This document shows, one piece after another, positions 32,391 through 44,815 of a stretch of 64,000 bases of DNA; the stretch's first letter is position 1; each line of letters begins with the position of its first letter. Source of the DNA: Ilex aquifolium (Eukaryota > Streptophyta > Magnoliopsida > Aquifoliales > Aquifoliaceae); the NCBI GenBank assembly GCA_951799425.1, contig OX637395.1, positions 10,456,451-10,520,450 of the forward strand. The letters are read 5' to 3'. A model generated the notes under the pieces. That model ran no database searches. It was not told the origin of the DNA and saw only the letters and a program-made list of their open reading frames with translations. The translations under genes and the position numbers were made by a program.

Positions 32391-35084
32391 ATGTCTGCTT
32401 CTTCTGGAGCCACTCCTTCTTCTCTTTCTCTTTTAGGGGATCAATCAATCGAAGATGATTCTGACCTGGGGGCTGTGGGTGAAGAGATTGATAATTTTCC
32501 CGGAGTTGACTCCGTTGATGTTCAGGCCCCTTCTGTTGAGCCTCCCTCTACGTCTTCCCCCGTAATTCCGGATAAAGGGAAAAGCAAAGTGAGTGGTGTG
32601 GGTGTTACTGCTCCCGAAGTGTCATCTGCGTTTAGCTATGCCGAGAATGTAGGTCGTAGTGAGGCTAGTCCTTCCCTTATGAAGATCGTGAGTGCTCGCT
32701 ATGGCTTCCCTCCCGGGGTTAAATATTGGTGTCCTGACGAATGTACTCCCTACATCTCTAAGGTTCATAAGAAAGTTTGTTTCTTCGTTGCCGCTTTCGA
32801 GAATGGGCTACGATTTCCACTCCATCCTTTTATCAAGGGTGTTCTCCAACATTTCCATGTCTGTCCTGCTCAGCTTCCTCCCAATTTCTGGGGGATCTTG
32901 GTGGGATTACTTGTTTTCTTCAAGATTCACAAGCTCGGGGTCCCTACCATCCCCTTGCTCACTCACTTTTTCAATGTCAGGCACAACTCTTCTGAGGGCT
33001 TTTTGTACATTTCTAGACGTACTAAGACGAAAGTGCTAATTTCCGACCCCCCGAGCTCCCACAAGCATTGGAAGAAACAGTTCTTTTTCGTGGAGGGCTC
33101 ACAGTGGGAATACAATCCGGCGGATAAGACCGACTCTCTTCCGGTTCCTAGGGACTGGTCCCAACCGGATAATCTGGGTGAGTTACTTTTTTGGATTGTG
33201 TTCAGGCTTCATGACCTTCTCTGACCTTTCTTTCTTACTGGTTCCTAGGTAGGAGGTTTGAGCTTGATCCTAAGGACGAGGAAGTGCTGCTGAAGTTAGA
33301 AGAGTGCCCTTCTGCGAGGTATTCTGAGCTCATCAGACCTCGTGTCCTTGTAGATCAGGGGCTCAGTCTTCCTGGGGTAATTATAGAATCTCCCACCCCT
33401 CTTTCCGTCGAAGCCCCGGTTTCTTCCTCAAAAGCTTTAACTGAGGTGACAGGTGGTGATTCTTCCCTTTCTTGTTTCAGATCTTTTTAAGCTTCTATGG
33501 CTTATTTTGGCTGATGACGGATTTCCTTTTACGATTTCCAGGTTCTTCCTCAATGGAGCCCTCCTCTCAAGACATTAAAGCCAAGATAGCCCAACTAAAG
33601 AAGGGCCAGAGTGGGAGTAAGCGCAAGGCTGAGGTCAGCTCAGATGGTAGACCCATTACCAGAGCTAAATCGTATCAATCGGGACTGCCCCCGAAAAGCT
33701 CCAGCTCAGCTACTGAGAGCCTTTTGAAGAAAACGAGCTCCCATGCCCCGGCTTCTGAGGGTCTTGCTCCCCCCTCGAGTTCGGACCAAGCTCCCTCCTC
33801 AGCCGAAGTCGAGAATGCTCTGGGTATAATCCCCCAAATTCAGCCTATCAGTCCCCCTCTTGGGCCGTCTGAGGGTGCCTCCCTGATCACTGCGCCGAGC
33901 TCCAAACCGGAGATGGAGAAAAGGCTTAAAACTGAAGGAAGCGAGGATTCTCTTTTAGACAACATTGAGCTTGCTGCCGGTGCTATAACTTCTATCATTC
34001 CTGATTCCGACGTTGTCCGAGCTGCCACAATGTCTTTGGAGAGTTCTATCAATTCAGCCCTTTACGGAGCCACCGCTGTAAGCACATGTTGTTTTTCCTT
34101 ACGTCTCTATTTGCTGCCTGCTTTCTGTTTACTTCTGACTGCACTTTTCTTCAGTTGGCTATTCATGTGAAGGGCACCCTAAGTCGAATCCGCTCTATGG
34201 AGAGCTCGGTTAAGGCGTCCAAAGCCTGGGAGAACAAAGCTGCTGAGCTGACCTTTGCCAACGACGACCTCCAAGCTCAGCTTCTGAGCCTCCGGGAACT
34301 TTCGGAAAAACAAGCTTTCGTTATCCGGGACTTGGAGACAGAGAGGAACCGAGCCCAAGAAAGAGAGGCGAGGGGTAAGGATGAGCTAACAAAGTTCAAG
34401 GAAGAGCTCAAACTTAAGACGGAATCCTGGGTTAAGGTAAACCAAGAGAAGTTTGAGGCGCTGGCCTCGGTGAATGAGCTGAAAAGTCAGTGTAGCATCC
34501 TTACAGAAGCTCATGATGTCATGCTTGCTGACCTTGAAACTCAACGTGCGACTGTTAAAGAGAGGGATGAACTAATCGTCAAGTTGAAGGACGATGTTGT
34601 TACTAAGTGGGCAAAAGGGTGGCTAGCTTTTCAAGGGGTCACTGAGGAAGCTTATCCTGAGCTGGATTTTAATTTTGACGTTCCAGACGAGGAAAATGAG
34701 GGGGCTTCAGCTGAAAAGGAAACAGAGGTGCCTGGCTCAACTACCGTTCCTGAGGGAGCTCCTGCTGGTCCAGAGCTGCCGCCCGAGGCTCAAGTTCAGA
34801 CTCTTCTGCCCGCTGTGCCTGTTCCTTCCTCGGGTATTCCTGAAGTTGCCATGCCCCCTGCTCCTGTCGACCTCCCTACCTCGGCCCCTTTCTCTGCTGA
34901 TCTGGTTGTGAGGGCTTTAACCGAAGCTGATGCTTCTATTCCATTAGCTGCACCTGGGACTTTGGTTACTTCCTCTTCAGAGGCTTCATCTGCCATTGCA
35001 TCCGCGGATTCACCTGCAGACCCGGCCAATACTTCTACTGCAGACCTGCCAGCGACTTCACTTCCTGCCCCTTCCATATCATAG
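32391..35084 (+). CDS. Antisense gene 1 of element B, four exons, intact
   Basis: Exons 32391-33177, 33249-33452, 33542-34077 and 34155-35084 join in frame to 818 codons with GT-AG at every intron. Intron positions and phases are the same as in A and C. The ATG at 32391 gives MSASSGATPSS. Exon 1 holds an acidic, Ser-rich N-terminus, then the core (RFPLHPFI, CPAQLPPNFWG, HWKKQFFFV). Exon 3 has SKRKAEVSS, a possible nuclear signal. Exon 4 is a long heptad-like coiled coil followed by an Ala/Pro/Ser-rich tail. The core pattern resembles plant Transposase_28-type proteins. I do not know its function. It is on the strand opposite to gag-pol, so it must have its own promoter and is antisense to the element's genomic RNA. 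Confidence 0.88.
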
Positions 35085-35489
35085 GAGTTTTTACTATTTT
35101 CCTTGTCCCCCCCCTTTTTTTTCCTTTTGTTTTTTTTTTTTTTTTATTGATGTACACGCTGCTCATTTTGAACAAAGCCTTTTGCTTTTGTCTCTGCCTC
35201 CCTTGTGCTTCTCGTGCTCTCTGACACTTGATCTGTCTTGACTGAACCGTCCGGGTACTTGCCGTGGGTTGTAGACGTCTTTTATGAGCTCGCGAGATAT
35301 ATAGAAATCTCTTTACGAGCTAACAGTCTGAGCTGACTTTATCGAAGGCTGCATAGCTGCAAGCTCTTGGTCTCTGCCTCCTTGCTTCAAGGAATACTTT
35401 AGTTTTCCTTAAAGCAAAATAATTGTCCCTGAGTCTGAGTTAAAAATACTCACCAAGAGCTGAAGAACTTTTTTTTTTTTTTTTTACGA
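35085..35489. other. Spacer after antisense gene 1, element B
   Basis: T-rich tracts (35105-35148, 35469-35486) and several GAGCT/AGCTC short inverted repeats; no gene. It runs into the 40-bp array. Confidence 0.6.
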
Positions 35490-37203
35490 ATTAAGTAATT
35501 CATCATGAGCTTCAGAGCTCTTTTCATGAATTATAAAATTCATCATGAGCGATAGAGCTCTTTTCATGAATTATAAAATTCATCATGAGCGATAGAGTTC
35601 TTTTCATGAATTATAAAATTCATCATGAGCGATAGAGCTCTTTTTATGAATTAAGAAATCATCATGAGCGATAGAGCTCTTTTTATGAATTAAGGAATTC
35701 ATCATGAGCGATAGAGCTCTTTTTATGAATTAAGAAATTCATCATGAGCGATAGAGCTCTTTTTATGAATTAAGGAATTCATCATGAGCTTCAGAGCTCT
35801 TTTTATGAATTAAGAAATTCATCATGAGCTTCAGAGCTCTTGTTATGAATTAAGAAATTCATCATGAGCGATAGAGCTCTTTTTATGAATTAAGAAATTC
35901 ATCATGAGCGATAGAGCTCTTTTTATGAATTAAGGAATTCATCATGAGCGATAGAGCTCTTTTTATGAATTAAGAAATTCATCATGAGCGATAGATCTCT
36001 TTTTATGAATTAAGGAATTCATCATGAGCTTCAGAGCTCTTTTTATGAATTAAGAAATTCATCATGAGCTTCAGAGCTCTTGTTATGAATTAAGAAATTC
36101 ATCATGAGCGATAGAGCTCTTTTTATGAATTAAGGAATTCATCATGAGCGATAGAGCTCTTTTTATGAATTAAGAAATTCATCATGAGCGATAGAGCTCT
36201 TTTTATGAATTAAGGAATTCATCATGAGCTTCAGAGCTCTTTTTATGAATTAAGAAATTCATCATGAGCTTCAGAGCTCTTGTTATGAATTAAGAAATTC
36301 ATCATGAGCGATAGAGCTCTTTTTATGAATTAAGAAATTCATCATGAGCGATAGAGCTCTTTTTATGAATTAAGGAATTCATCATGAGCGATAGAGCTCT
36401 TTTTATGAATTAAGAAATTCATCATGAGCGATAGATCTCTTTTTATGAATTAAGGAATTCATCATGAGCTTCAGAGCTCTTTTTATGAATTAAGAAATTC
36501 ATCATGAGCTTCAGAGCTCTTGTTATGAATTAAGAAATTCATCATGAGCGATAGAGCTATTTTTATGAATTAAGAAATTCATCATGAGCTTTAGAGCTCT
36601 TGTTATGAATTAAGAAATTCATCATGAGCGATAGAGCTCTTTTTATGAATTAAGGAATTCATCATGAGCTTCAGAGCTCTTTTTATGAATTAAGAAATTC
36701 ATCATGAGCTTCAGAGCTCTTGTTATGAATTAAGAAATTCATCATGAGCGATAGAGCTCTTTTTATGAATTAAGAAATTCATCATGAGCGATAGAGCTCT
36801 TTTTATGAATTAAGGAATTCATCATGAGCGATAGAGCTCTTTTTATGAATTAAGAAATTCATCATGAGCGATAGATCTCTTTTTATGAATTAAGGAATTC
36901 ATCATGAGCTTCAGAGCTCTTTTTATGAATTAAGAAATTCATCATGAGCTTCAGAGCTCTTGTTATGAATTAAGAAATTCATCATGAGCGATAGAGCTCT
37001 TTTTATGAATTAAGAAATTCATCATGAGCTTTAGAGCTCTTGTTATGAATTAAGAAATTCATCATGAGCGATAGAGCTCTTTTTATGAATTAAGGAATTC
37101 ATCATGAGCTTCAGAGCTCTTTTTATGAATTAAGAAATTCATCATGAGCTTCAGAGCTCTTGTTATGAATTAAGAAATTCATCATGAGCTTCAGAGCTCT
37201 TTT
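35490..37203. repeat. 40-bp hairpin-rich tandem array with 440-bp higher-order repeat, element B
   Basis: About 43 units of 40 bp. Each has GAGCGATAGAGCTC or GAGCTTCAGAGCTC (a GAGCT/AGCTC inverted repeat) and ATGAATTAAGAAATTCAT (a second inverted repeat). Marker variants recur every 440 bp: 'gatagatctc' in units starting 35981, 36421 and 36861, and 'gagctttagagctc' near 36585 and 37025. The pair 'ggaattcatcatgagcttca' alternates at 240 and 200 bp. So blocks of 11 units were themselves duplicated. The array lies between antisense genes 1 and 2, ending 278 bp before the gene 2 ATG. Confidence 0.95.
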
Positions 37204-37481
37204 GCTACACGGTTTTTCCCACATAAGCACCAGGGTGGTAGTAACTCCGAAAGAGGTGAAACTGATACGACACGCTGTCCTTTCGTCGAATAGCTTTGAC
37301 CCGTAGTCGATTTGCTTTCCCTCCATTTATTATCGCCTTTCTTGCTGTTAACCGCCAACAGTTCTTAAGAAAACGAAAAGACAGTTAGCCCTCTTCCTTC
37401 TCTCTAGTTTCAGAAAGTTTCAAGAAACTTCGCCTTCCCTCCGAATCTGAAAATCTATCTCCTGTCCTTTCTTTGATTTCG

Positions 37482-38580
37482 ATGGCTGCCCCCGTTTCTT
37501 CCCAGTTCCAGGAACGTACTTCTTTCGGTGTTGATCAGGAGCGGCACTCTCGCTACTTGACTCCATCGACGGTGTCTCCTTCTGATTTGGGAGGCATCCA
37601 AAGAAAATTTTTCCCTCATCTTAATTTGCCTCTTCGTGCCCCTACTGCAAACGAGCCGTGCAACTTCCTGCCAAGAGGAGAGGTTTGTCTCTTCGAAGGT
37701 GCCCTGGAGTTTGGCCTTTGTCTTCCCATACATCCTTCCATAGGGCGTATCTTGGCGTACTACGGTCTATGTCCGTCCCGTCTCTCTCCTCGTGGCTGGG
37801 CGGCTCTAGTCAGCTTCTTTTTGTTCTGGCGCCTGAATGGCAATGACAGGTTCCCTTTTGTCTCTGAATTTCTTTACTTCTTTGAGATTGAGGAAGAAGA
37901 TATCCCTTGTTTCCGTTACTTTCGTTGGAGGCACTTTAATATTTCCCTTTTGGTAATGGGTCTTCCTTCCAACCCTGAGGGATGGTCACAGCGCTTCTTC
38001 TTTGCTTCCGGGAGTTCTTGGCGGTCTCCCGAGCTGCGCTGCCCCAGTACTAGGGTCCCAAGGTCCTGGAAAAGCTTTTCTCCCACTAGTAAGACCAACC
38101 CCGAATCCTTTTCCACCTTTTTTGTTTTAAGATTGATTCTCATCACGTCTTTGTATTTCAGGTCTTTCTGAGCTGGATTTGCCCGTGCCGCCTAAAATTG
38201 ACGAGCTACTGGCTGCTGAGCCGGTGACCTTTGCTGATCTGATGACGAAAGAGAACCTTCATTTGCTTAGTGCTGAAGCCGCTGGATATGAGTTCTCCTC
38301 TACCTTATTCTCACATTGGACTTCATTTTCTGACTCCGGTGATGAAGCTGATGAGGAAGAAGACTTTGGTGGGGAGGATGTAGGTACTTCTTCCAAGAAG
38401 CGTAAGAGGGAGGGCTCTTTTTCTCCTTATTCACTTTCGAATACCAGCCTTACCCCCGCTGGAAGCAAGCTACTGGCAGTGCTCCACGAGGTTGAGCAAG
38501 AGAGGGACGCACTGAAGGAGGAAAATGTCCGCCTCAGGAACGAGGTGGCTGAGCTGAGATCCCTTATCAAGAGGAATTAG
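37482..38580 (+). CDS. Antisense gene 2 of element B, two exons, intact
   Basis: Exons 37482-38088 and 38162-38580 join in frame to 341 codons; the 73-bp GT-AG intron is not a multiple of three, so splicing is required here. Exon 1 has exactly the same length (607 bp) as in A and C despite many base changes. The ATG at 37482 gives MAAPVSS. The core shows LPIHPSIGR, CPSRLSPRGW and GWSQRFFF, then the intron six codons after the IP/VP-R-S-W motif. Exon 2 has an acidic run, KKRKREG and a C-terminal coiled coil ending LIKRN. Likely a nuclear coiled-coil protein; function unknown. It is a paralogue of antisense gene 1 of the same element. Confidence 0.88.
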
Positions 38581-39276
38581 GAAGCCTTTTTTTTTTCCGT
38601 AGTTTGCTTTCTATGCTTCTCCGAATGTTTTCTTTGATCAACTGAACTCTTGTACCCCCCCTTTTTTTTTTGAAAATATTCTGTGGACTTGTTGTTGGTT
38701 TACCTGCTTGCTGCCTTTCATATTGTGATTGCTTGTTTTGGTCTGATGGACTCGTTTCTTCTTAGCTTGGGAAACCCTTGAGCGGATGTTCGGAACCTCT
38801 TGCTTAGTTATGAGCTTTGGTGTTCCGCTGGACTGTAGAGCTCATCCGAGCTTTCGGAGCTCAGCGAGCGGTCTTAGTAAGTTCCAGAGCTCGGTGGCTG
38901 AGTGCATAGATTTAGAATTTTACCCGAGCTCCAATGGCTTTGTTACAGAAATGGGCGTGTGAGCTCCGCTATAGGACTTCCTGATCATTCCTTTGGTTTA
39001 GATTTTGGATTGAATGAGTGTGTCTGAGCTACGAGGCTCTCAAGTGTTGCTAATTGGCATTTCAGGTTCTTAAGGGCAAGAGACATGTTTTTAGCGGAAC
39101 CTCTGTGATATATCCCGAACTCGCAGAAATATGTAATGAACAATTATCACAAATAGTCACAGACTCCAACATAAAGAATGGCCCTATCCACAAGGGGTCT
39201 TGGCTCACAGGTTTTGAATAGTTCCCAAACCTCAAAACATTACTTTTATTGAGAATATCTTTATTACAAAGAAAGC
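38581..39276. other. Spacer between convergent antisense gene 2 and pol, element B
   Basis: No gene and no large tandem array, unlike the same place in A and C. Short GAGCT/AGCTC inverted repeats are scattered at 38810-39040. Confidence 0.6.
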
Positions 39277-42200
39277 TTACTGATAGAACCTCTTAAGGTG
39301 TTCAGCATTCCATGAGTGGGGTAGGGCCTTCCCTTCCTCCGTTCGTAATTCGTAATTTCCAGGTCTGATTATTCTCGAGACCACGAATGGGCCTTCCCAG
39401 TTTGGGCCCAATTTCCCGTGGGTGGGATCCTTTCTTGCGAGCAAGAGCTTCTTGAGCACAAGATCTCCTACTCGGAAGCTCCTAAGTCGGACCTTTCTGT
39501 CATAGTACCTGGCTGTCTTCCTCTGGTAACTTTGAATGTGCTGAAGAGCTGTCTCTCTTTTTTCCTCTAGGAGATCAAGATTCAGCAAGAGGGACCCATC
39601 ATTGAGCTCGGTCTCCATCAATTCCATTCTAGGTGATGGTAATCCTATTTCCACAGGAGAAACGGCCTCGGTTCCGAAAGCCAATGCAAACGGGGTTTCT
39701 TGAGTTGCTGACCTGGGGGTTGTCCGGTATGCCCAGATCACCTCGGGGATATATTCAACCCATTTCCCCTTTAGTGATTCGAGCTTGGTCTTCAATGCTG
39801 ACTTGATTGTTCTGATTGTAACCTCTGCTTGCCCATTGGATTGCGGATGTGCTGGAGCTGAGAAATAATTCTTTATTCCAAGGTCTGCGCAGAACTTCCT
39901 GAACTTCGGGTTGTCGAACTGTTTTCCATTGTCAGAAACGATAGCTCTGGGTATCCCGAACCTGCAGATGATTGACTTCCACGTGAAGTTTTGAATCTTC
40001 TGCTCCGTAATTGTTGCTAAAGGTTCTACTTCCGCCCATTTGGTGAAGTAATCTACCCCGATGATGGCGTACTTGCATTGCCCTGCACCGGTGGGAAGAG
40101 GTACCAGAATATCCAATCCCCATTGTTGGAAAGGCCAAGGACTTATTACAGACGTTAGAAATTTTGGCGGACAGTGCGAGATGTTGGCATGTATTTGGCA
40201 CGTTTTGCATTTTCTTATCAGATCGGAGGCATCTTTCAACATTGTGGGCCAGTAGTACCCTTGCCTCAAGACCTTTCCTGCTAGCGCTCGAGCTCCTATG
40301 TGATTTCCACAAATTCCTTCATGGATCTCCCTGAGTATATAGTCTGCATCTTCCCCTCCTACACACTTAAGGATAGGTACCGAAAATCCTCTTTTGTACA
40401 AGTTTCCCTGTATAATGGTGAATCTGGCAGATCTCATTCTTACCTTTGCCGCCTCTTTCTGCTCTCTTGGCAAAGTTCCGTTCTGCAGATATTCCCTAAC
40501 GGGATCCATCCAAGTTGGAGTGGAAAAGACTGGGAACATTTCAGCCTCCTCAGTCTTTACCGATGGCTCTGCTAGGTACTCTACCGGTATTAATCTGTCG
40601 AGCCTTTCTTGGGAAGTAGTTGCTAGTTTAGCCAATGCGTCTGCTCGGGAGTTCTCTGTCCTGGGGACGTGTACTATTTTTACCTGCACAAATTTCCGGA
40701 TTAGTTCCTGTACTTTACTGAGGTAAAGTACCATCTTCTCTCCTTTGGCTTCATAAGATCCCTCTATTTGTTTTACCACGAGCTGGGAGTCACTGAAGAT
40801 CTCCAGCTACTCTGCCTCCATAGAGTGGGCCAGATTTAGACCTGCTATGACTGCCTCATACTCTGCCTCATTATTAGAAGCTTTAAAACCGAACCTGAGC
40901 GCATACTCTACATCTATCTCCTCCGGTGAAGTTAGGATCAATCCAGCACCACTACCTTGAGCGTTGGCAGCTCCATCTACTGAAAGCTTCCAGGTCGGGA
41001 GGTCAGGTATCATCTGTGCTGCTTCCAAGGGTGTCTTCGTCGCGAATTCTGCGATGAAGTCAGCCAGTATCTGCCCCTTGACGGCAGTCCTTGGCTTATA
41101 CCTGATATCAAATTCACTGAGCTCTATAGCCCATTTTACCAACCTTCCTGAAGATTCTGGCTTGTGCAATACTTGCTTCATCGGCTGATCTGTTGGGATC
41201 TCAATAGTATGAGCCTGGAAGTAAGGCCTGAGTCTTCTAGCCGTTGTGACCAAGGCTAACACAAGTTTTTCCATCTTCGGATATCTCTCCTCTGCCCCCC
41301 TCAGAGCCCTGCTGCAGTAGTAGACTGGCTGCTGGGCTCTGTCTCGCTCCCGAACCAGCGCTGCGCTGGTTGAGAAGTCTGAAACTGCTAGGTATAGGGT
41401 AAGTACTTCTCCTTCTAAAGGGCTGACTAGAACGGGTGGAGAGCTTAGATAATTCTTCAATGCCTCGAATGCTTCCCCACATTGTGTATCCCATGAAAAA
41501 GCTTTCTTTAAAATTTGAAAGAAAGGTCGGCATTTATCACTTGACCTCGACACAAAGCGATTCAGGGCAGCTACTCTCCCGGTCAGGCGCTGTATCTCCT
41601 TTGTATTAGAGGGTGGTTGCATATCTAGAATTGCTTTGAATTTTTCTGGATTAGCCTCGATTCCCCTGCTGTTGACTATGAACCCCAGGAATTTACCGGC
41701 TGAAACTCCGAAGGCGCACTTGGCTGGGTTGAGTTTCATCTTGTACTCCTTCAGAACCTGAAAGGACTCTGCCAAATGCTGAATGTGGAGTTCTGCCCTC
41801 AGCGACTTGACCAACATGTCGTCGATGTAAACTTCCATGGTGGCCCCGATTTGTTTTTGAAACATTCTGTTCACTAAGCGCTGATATGTTGCTCCAGCGT
41901 TCTTCAACCCGAAAGGCATGACCTGGTAGCAGTAGGTCCCCTGTTCGGTTATGAACGAGGTCTTCTCCTGATCACTATGGTCCATCCTTATTTGATTGTA
42001 TCCCGAAAAGGCGTCCATGAAGCTGAGGAGCTCGTGGCCGGCAGTAGCATCCACGATCAAGTCTATCCGAGGTAAGGGGAAACTATCTTTGGGGCAGGCC
42101 TGATTGAGATCAGTAAAGTCTATACAGAGGCGCCATTTGCCGTTGGTTTTCTTCACAAGGACAACGTTAGCAAGCCATACCGGATAATCTACTTCCCTGA

Positions 42201-44751
42201 TTGCCTTGGCGAGGAGAAGTTTGCTGACTTCCTCGTTGATGGCCTTTTGCCGAACTGGGGCGAAACTCCTCCTTTTTTGCTTAATCGGCTTGCAGTTGGG
42301 ATTCACACTAAGCTTATGCGTGATGACTGTTGAGTCAATTCCCTCCATATCCTCTTGCTTCCATGCAAATACTTCCGTGTTCTGCTTTAGGAAATGGATC
42401 AGAAGATCTTTTATCTCGCAGCTCAGCTGGGACCCCACCTAGACCAGATGTTCAGGCTCATCGTCTAGTTGTATAGGTTCTAACTCCTCCGACGGGATTG
42501 GTCTAGTTTCCAGTTCGTCCCTCATGTCCAATTCATCCAGTTGGATGCTTTCAACCTCTCTTGCCCTTACCGAGGTCATATAACACTCTCTGGCTACACG
42601 CTGGTCTCCTCGGACCACTCCCACCCCGTTTTCCGTTGGAAACTTGACCACTAAATGGTAGGCAGATGGGATAGCTCTTATGGAGTTGAGCGAAGGTCTC
42701 CCAAGCAGAACATTGTACGCAGAGGGTGCGTCGACCACTAGGAATCTCACTGTCGTAGTGGCCTGGCATGGCGGATCTCCTAAGGTGAGTACTAGCTGGA
42801 TTGCCCCCAAGGGGAGCACTCTTTCTCCTGAAAATCCCATTAGGTGGTTATTCACAGGCTCTAGCCTTTCTCTCCCAATACCCATTTTATCAAATGCGGT
42901 AGCAAAAATGACATCTGCTGAGCTGCCGTTATCAACTAGGACTCGATGGACGGTCCGGTTAGCTATCAATGCCTTTATTACCAAGGGGTCATCATGAGGA
43001 TACTGACGTCCCTCCAAGTCTGAATCCGAAAAAGTGATGACCGTGTTCAAGCGTGGTGACTTGGCCACGACATTCACTTCGAGAGCTTCTCCGGCTCTAA
43101 TCCTTCGTAGGTGGGCTTTTCTTGCTGAGCTAGACTCTCCTCCTCCAGCAAACCCTCCAGATATCACCCTGATTTCTCCCAAAGGTTGCTGATGCTGCGC
43201 TGGCGCCTGCGGCAGAGGTGGCGGAGGGGGAAGAGCTCGGTTTTGATTTTCGTTAGCCACAAAACGGCGCAACTGGCCTCGTTGGATCAGGAACTCAATC
43301 TCCTTTTTCAGCTGAATGCAATCATCGGTGTGGTGACCGTGATCTCGGTGATAGTCACAGTACTTGGAGGGGTCCCTCTTTGCGGGGTCTGCCTTCATTC
43401 GTGGTGGCCACTTAAGAAACTTTTCATTCTGAACTTCGTACAAGACTTGGGATACTGTAGCGGTAAGTGGAGTGAATGGCCGAGGTACGTATCTAGGTTG
43501 TAGTTCAGGCTGGGGAGGTCCTAATCCGTCCCTCACGTTTCCCCTCCTTTTTGGAGATGGATCCCGGTCTCTTCTTGGAGACTTGCCTCGTTCTCTTTCT
43601 CTCCGGGGGCTTCTGTCTCTCTTCCTTTCTTCCTTCCCTCTCTCTTTCCGTGAAGAGGTGTTTCCCACTTTGGATAGGAGTGCCTCCTCACCATTGATAT
43701 ACTTCTCCGCTTTGGCTAGCACTTCTGCCATGCTAGCTTGAGGATTCTTTGATACAGAAAACATCAAATCTTTCGACTGCACTCCCAATCCCGCTATGAA
43801 GGCGGTGATGGCAAACTTCTCGTCTGGGATGTCTACTTTTAGTGACTCGGAGTTGAATCTCTGCACATAGGAGCGCAGGTTCTCGTCAGGTCTCTGCTTC
43901 ACATTTAGCAAGTGGTAACTTGGTTTTCTGTAGATCCGAGCCCCAATGAAGTGGGACACGAAAGCAATGGAGAGTTCCTTGAAAGAAGAAATCGATGCCG
44001 GGGGGAGTCTGTGGAACCATGCTAAGGCCGTTCCTTTCAATGTGATGGCGAAAGCCCGGCATCGCACCGGATCTTGATATCCATGCAATTCCATTTGATT
44101 CTTGTAGGTATTGAGGTGGTCTACTGGATCCTTAGTCCCATCGAAGACCTCCATCTGAGGTGGTCTGAACTTCGGAGGTAGAGGGAAGTGCAGTACTCCG
44201 GCGGTAAATGGGGATTCCGTTTGCTGTACTAAGGCGTCCATGGTCATTGGAGTTTTAGCCTTTACTGCCTCCCTCATATGGCTGAGCTCTTGTTGAATGT
44301 CTTGGAAACGATGTTCCCAATATTGTTCCATTCTTTCCTGCGGAAAAGGAGGAAAGTTATTTCTTTCAACTCCTTCACCCCGGCTCTGTGCTTCTTCCTC
44401 CATTCTTCTTCTAGGCTGCTGATGGGGTGCCTGGCTGTTCTCCCCCCCCTCATCCGCTTCTCTGAGGGGGTCGTGGTTCTGCTGCTCTCTATGGGGAGGG
44501 TCATTCTGGTCTTGCTGAGGATTTTGCAAGAGTTTCATAAGTTCTTCGTTTTGCTGGAGCAATCGTTGATTAGCCAGACGCGGGGCGTCCAGTTCGTTGT
44601 TTGGAGGCGGATTCATCGTTGGTAGATCGCTCTCGGTGGTGGGTACACAATCACGAAGGTCTTCTGCTTGTCTTCTATCAGCGGCTGCTAGCGGACTCTG
44701 CGCCCTTGAGGGATTCCTCTGGTTCTTGCTCGTGTTGCGTGTAGAAACCAT
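39277..44751 (-). pseudogene. Element B gag-pol polyprotein with two TAG codons
   Basis: One frame of 1,825 codons from the ATG at 44751 (MVSTRN) to the stop at 39277, no frameshift. The domain order matches element A: gag, zinc-knuckle-like [11 protein letters not shown], protease DNGSSAD, RT with FMDAFSG and YIDD, RT-linked RNase H, second RNase H (SVDGAAN, NNEAEYEA, SDSQLVV, NSRADALA), integrase with HHCC, LDIL, SDNGKQF and GQAEVT, and a GPF-type end. TAG interrupts it at 42439-42441 (Tyr in A and C, just before RT) and 40807-40809 (Gln in A and C, inside the second RNase H). All catalytic residues otherwise look present, so it would be active if both TAGs were read through; that is speculation. 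Confidence 0.95.
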
Positions 44752-44794
44752 CAATTACTGAAAAATCAGTATATTTGTTTAGTGAGAAGCGTTC

Positions 44795-44812
44795 TTCCCA
44801 CAGACGGCGCCA
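44795..44812 (-). promoter_or_regulatory. Element B primer-binding site
   Basis: The minus strand reads TGGCGCCGTCTGTGGGAA, three bases from the right LTR; identical to A and C. Confidence 0.85.
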
Positions 44813-44815
44813 AAC

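Noticed and set aside
35490..37203. Regular short repeats that might suggest a CRISPR array
   Set aside because: The units are head-to-tail without unique spacers, in a plant retrotransposon; it is a tandem array.
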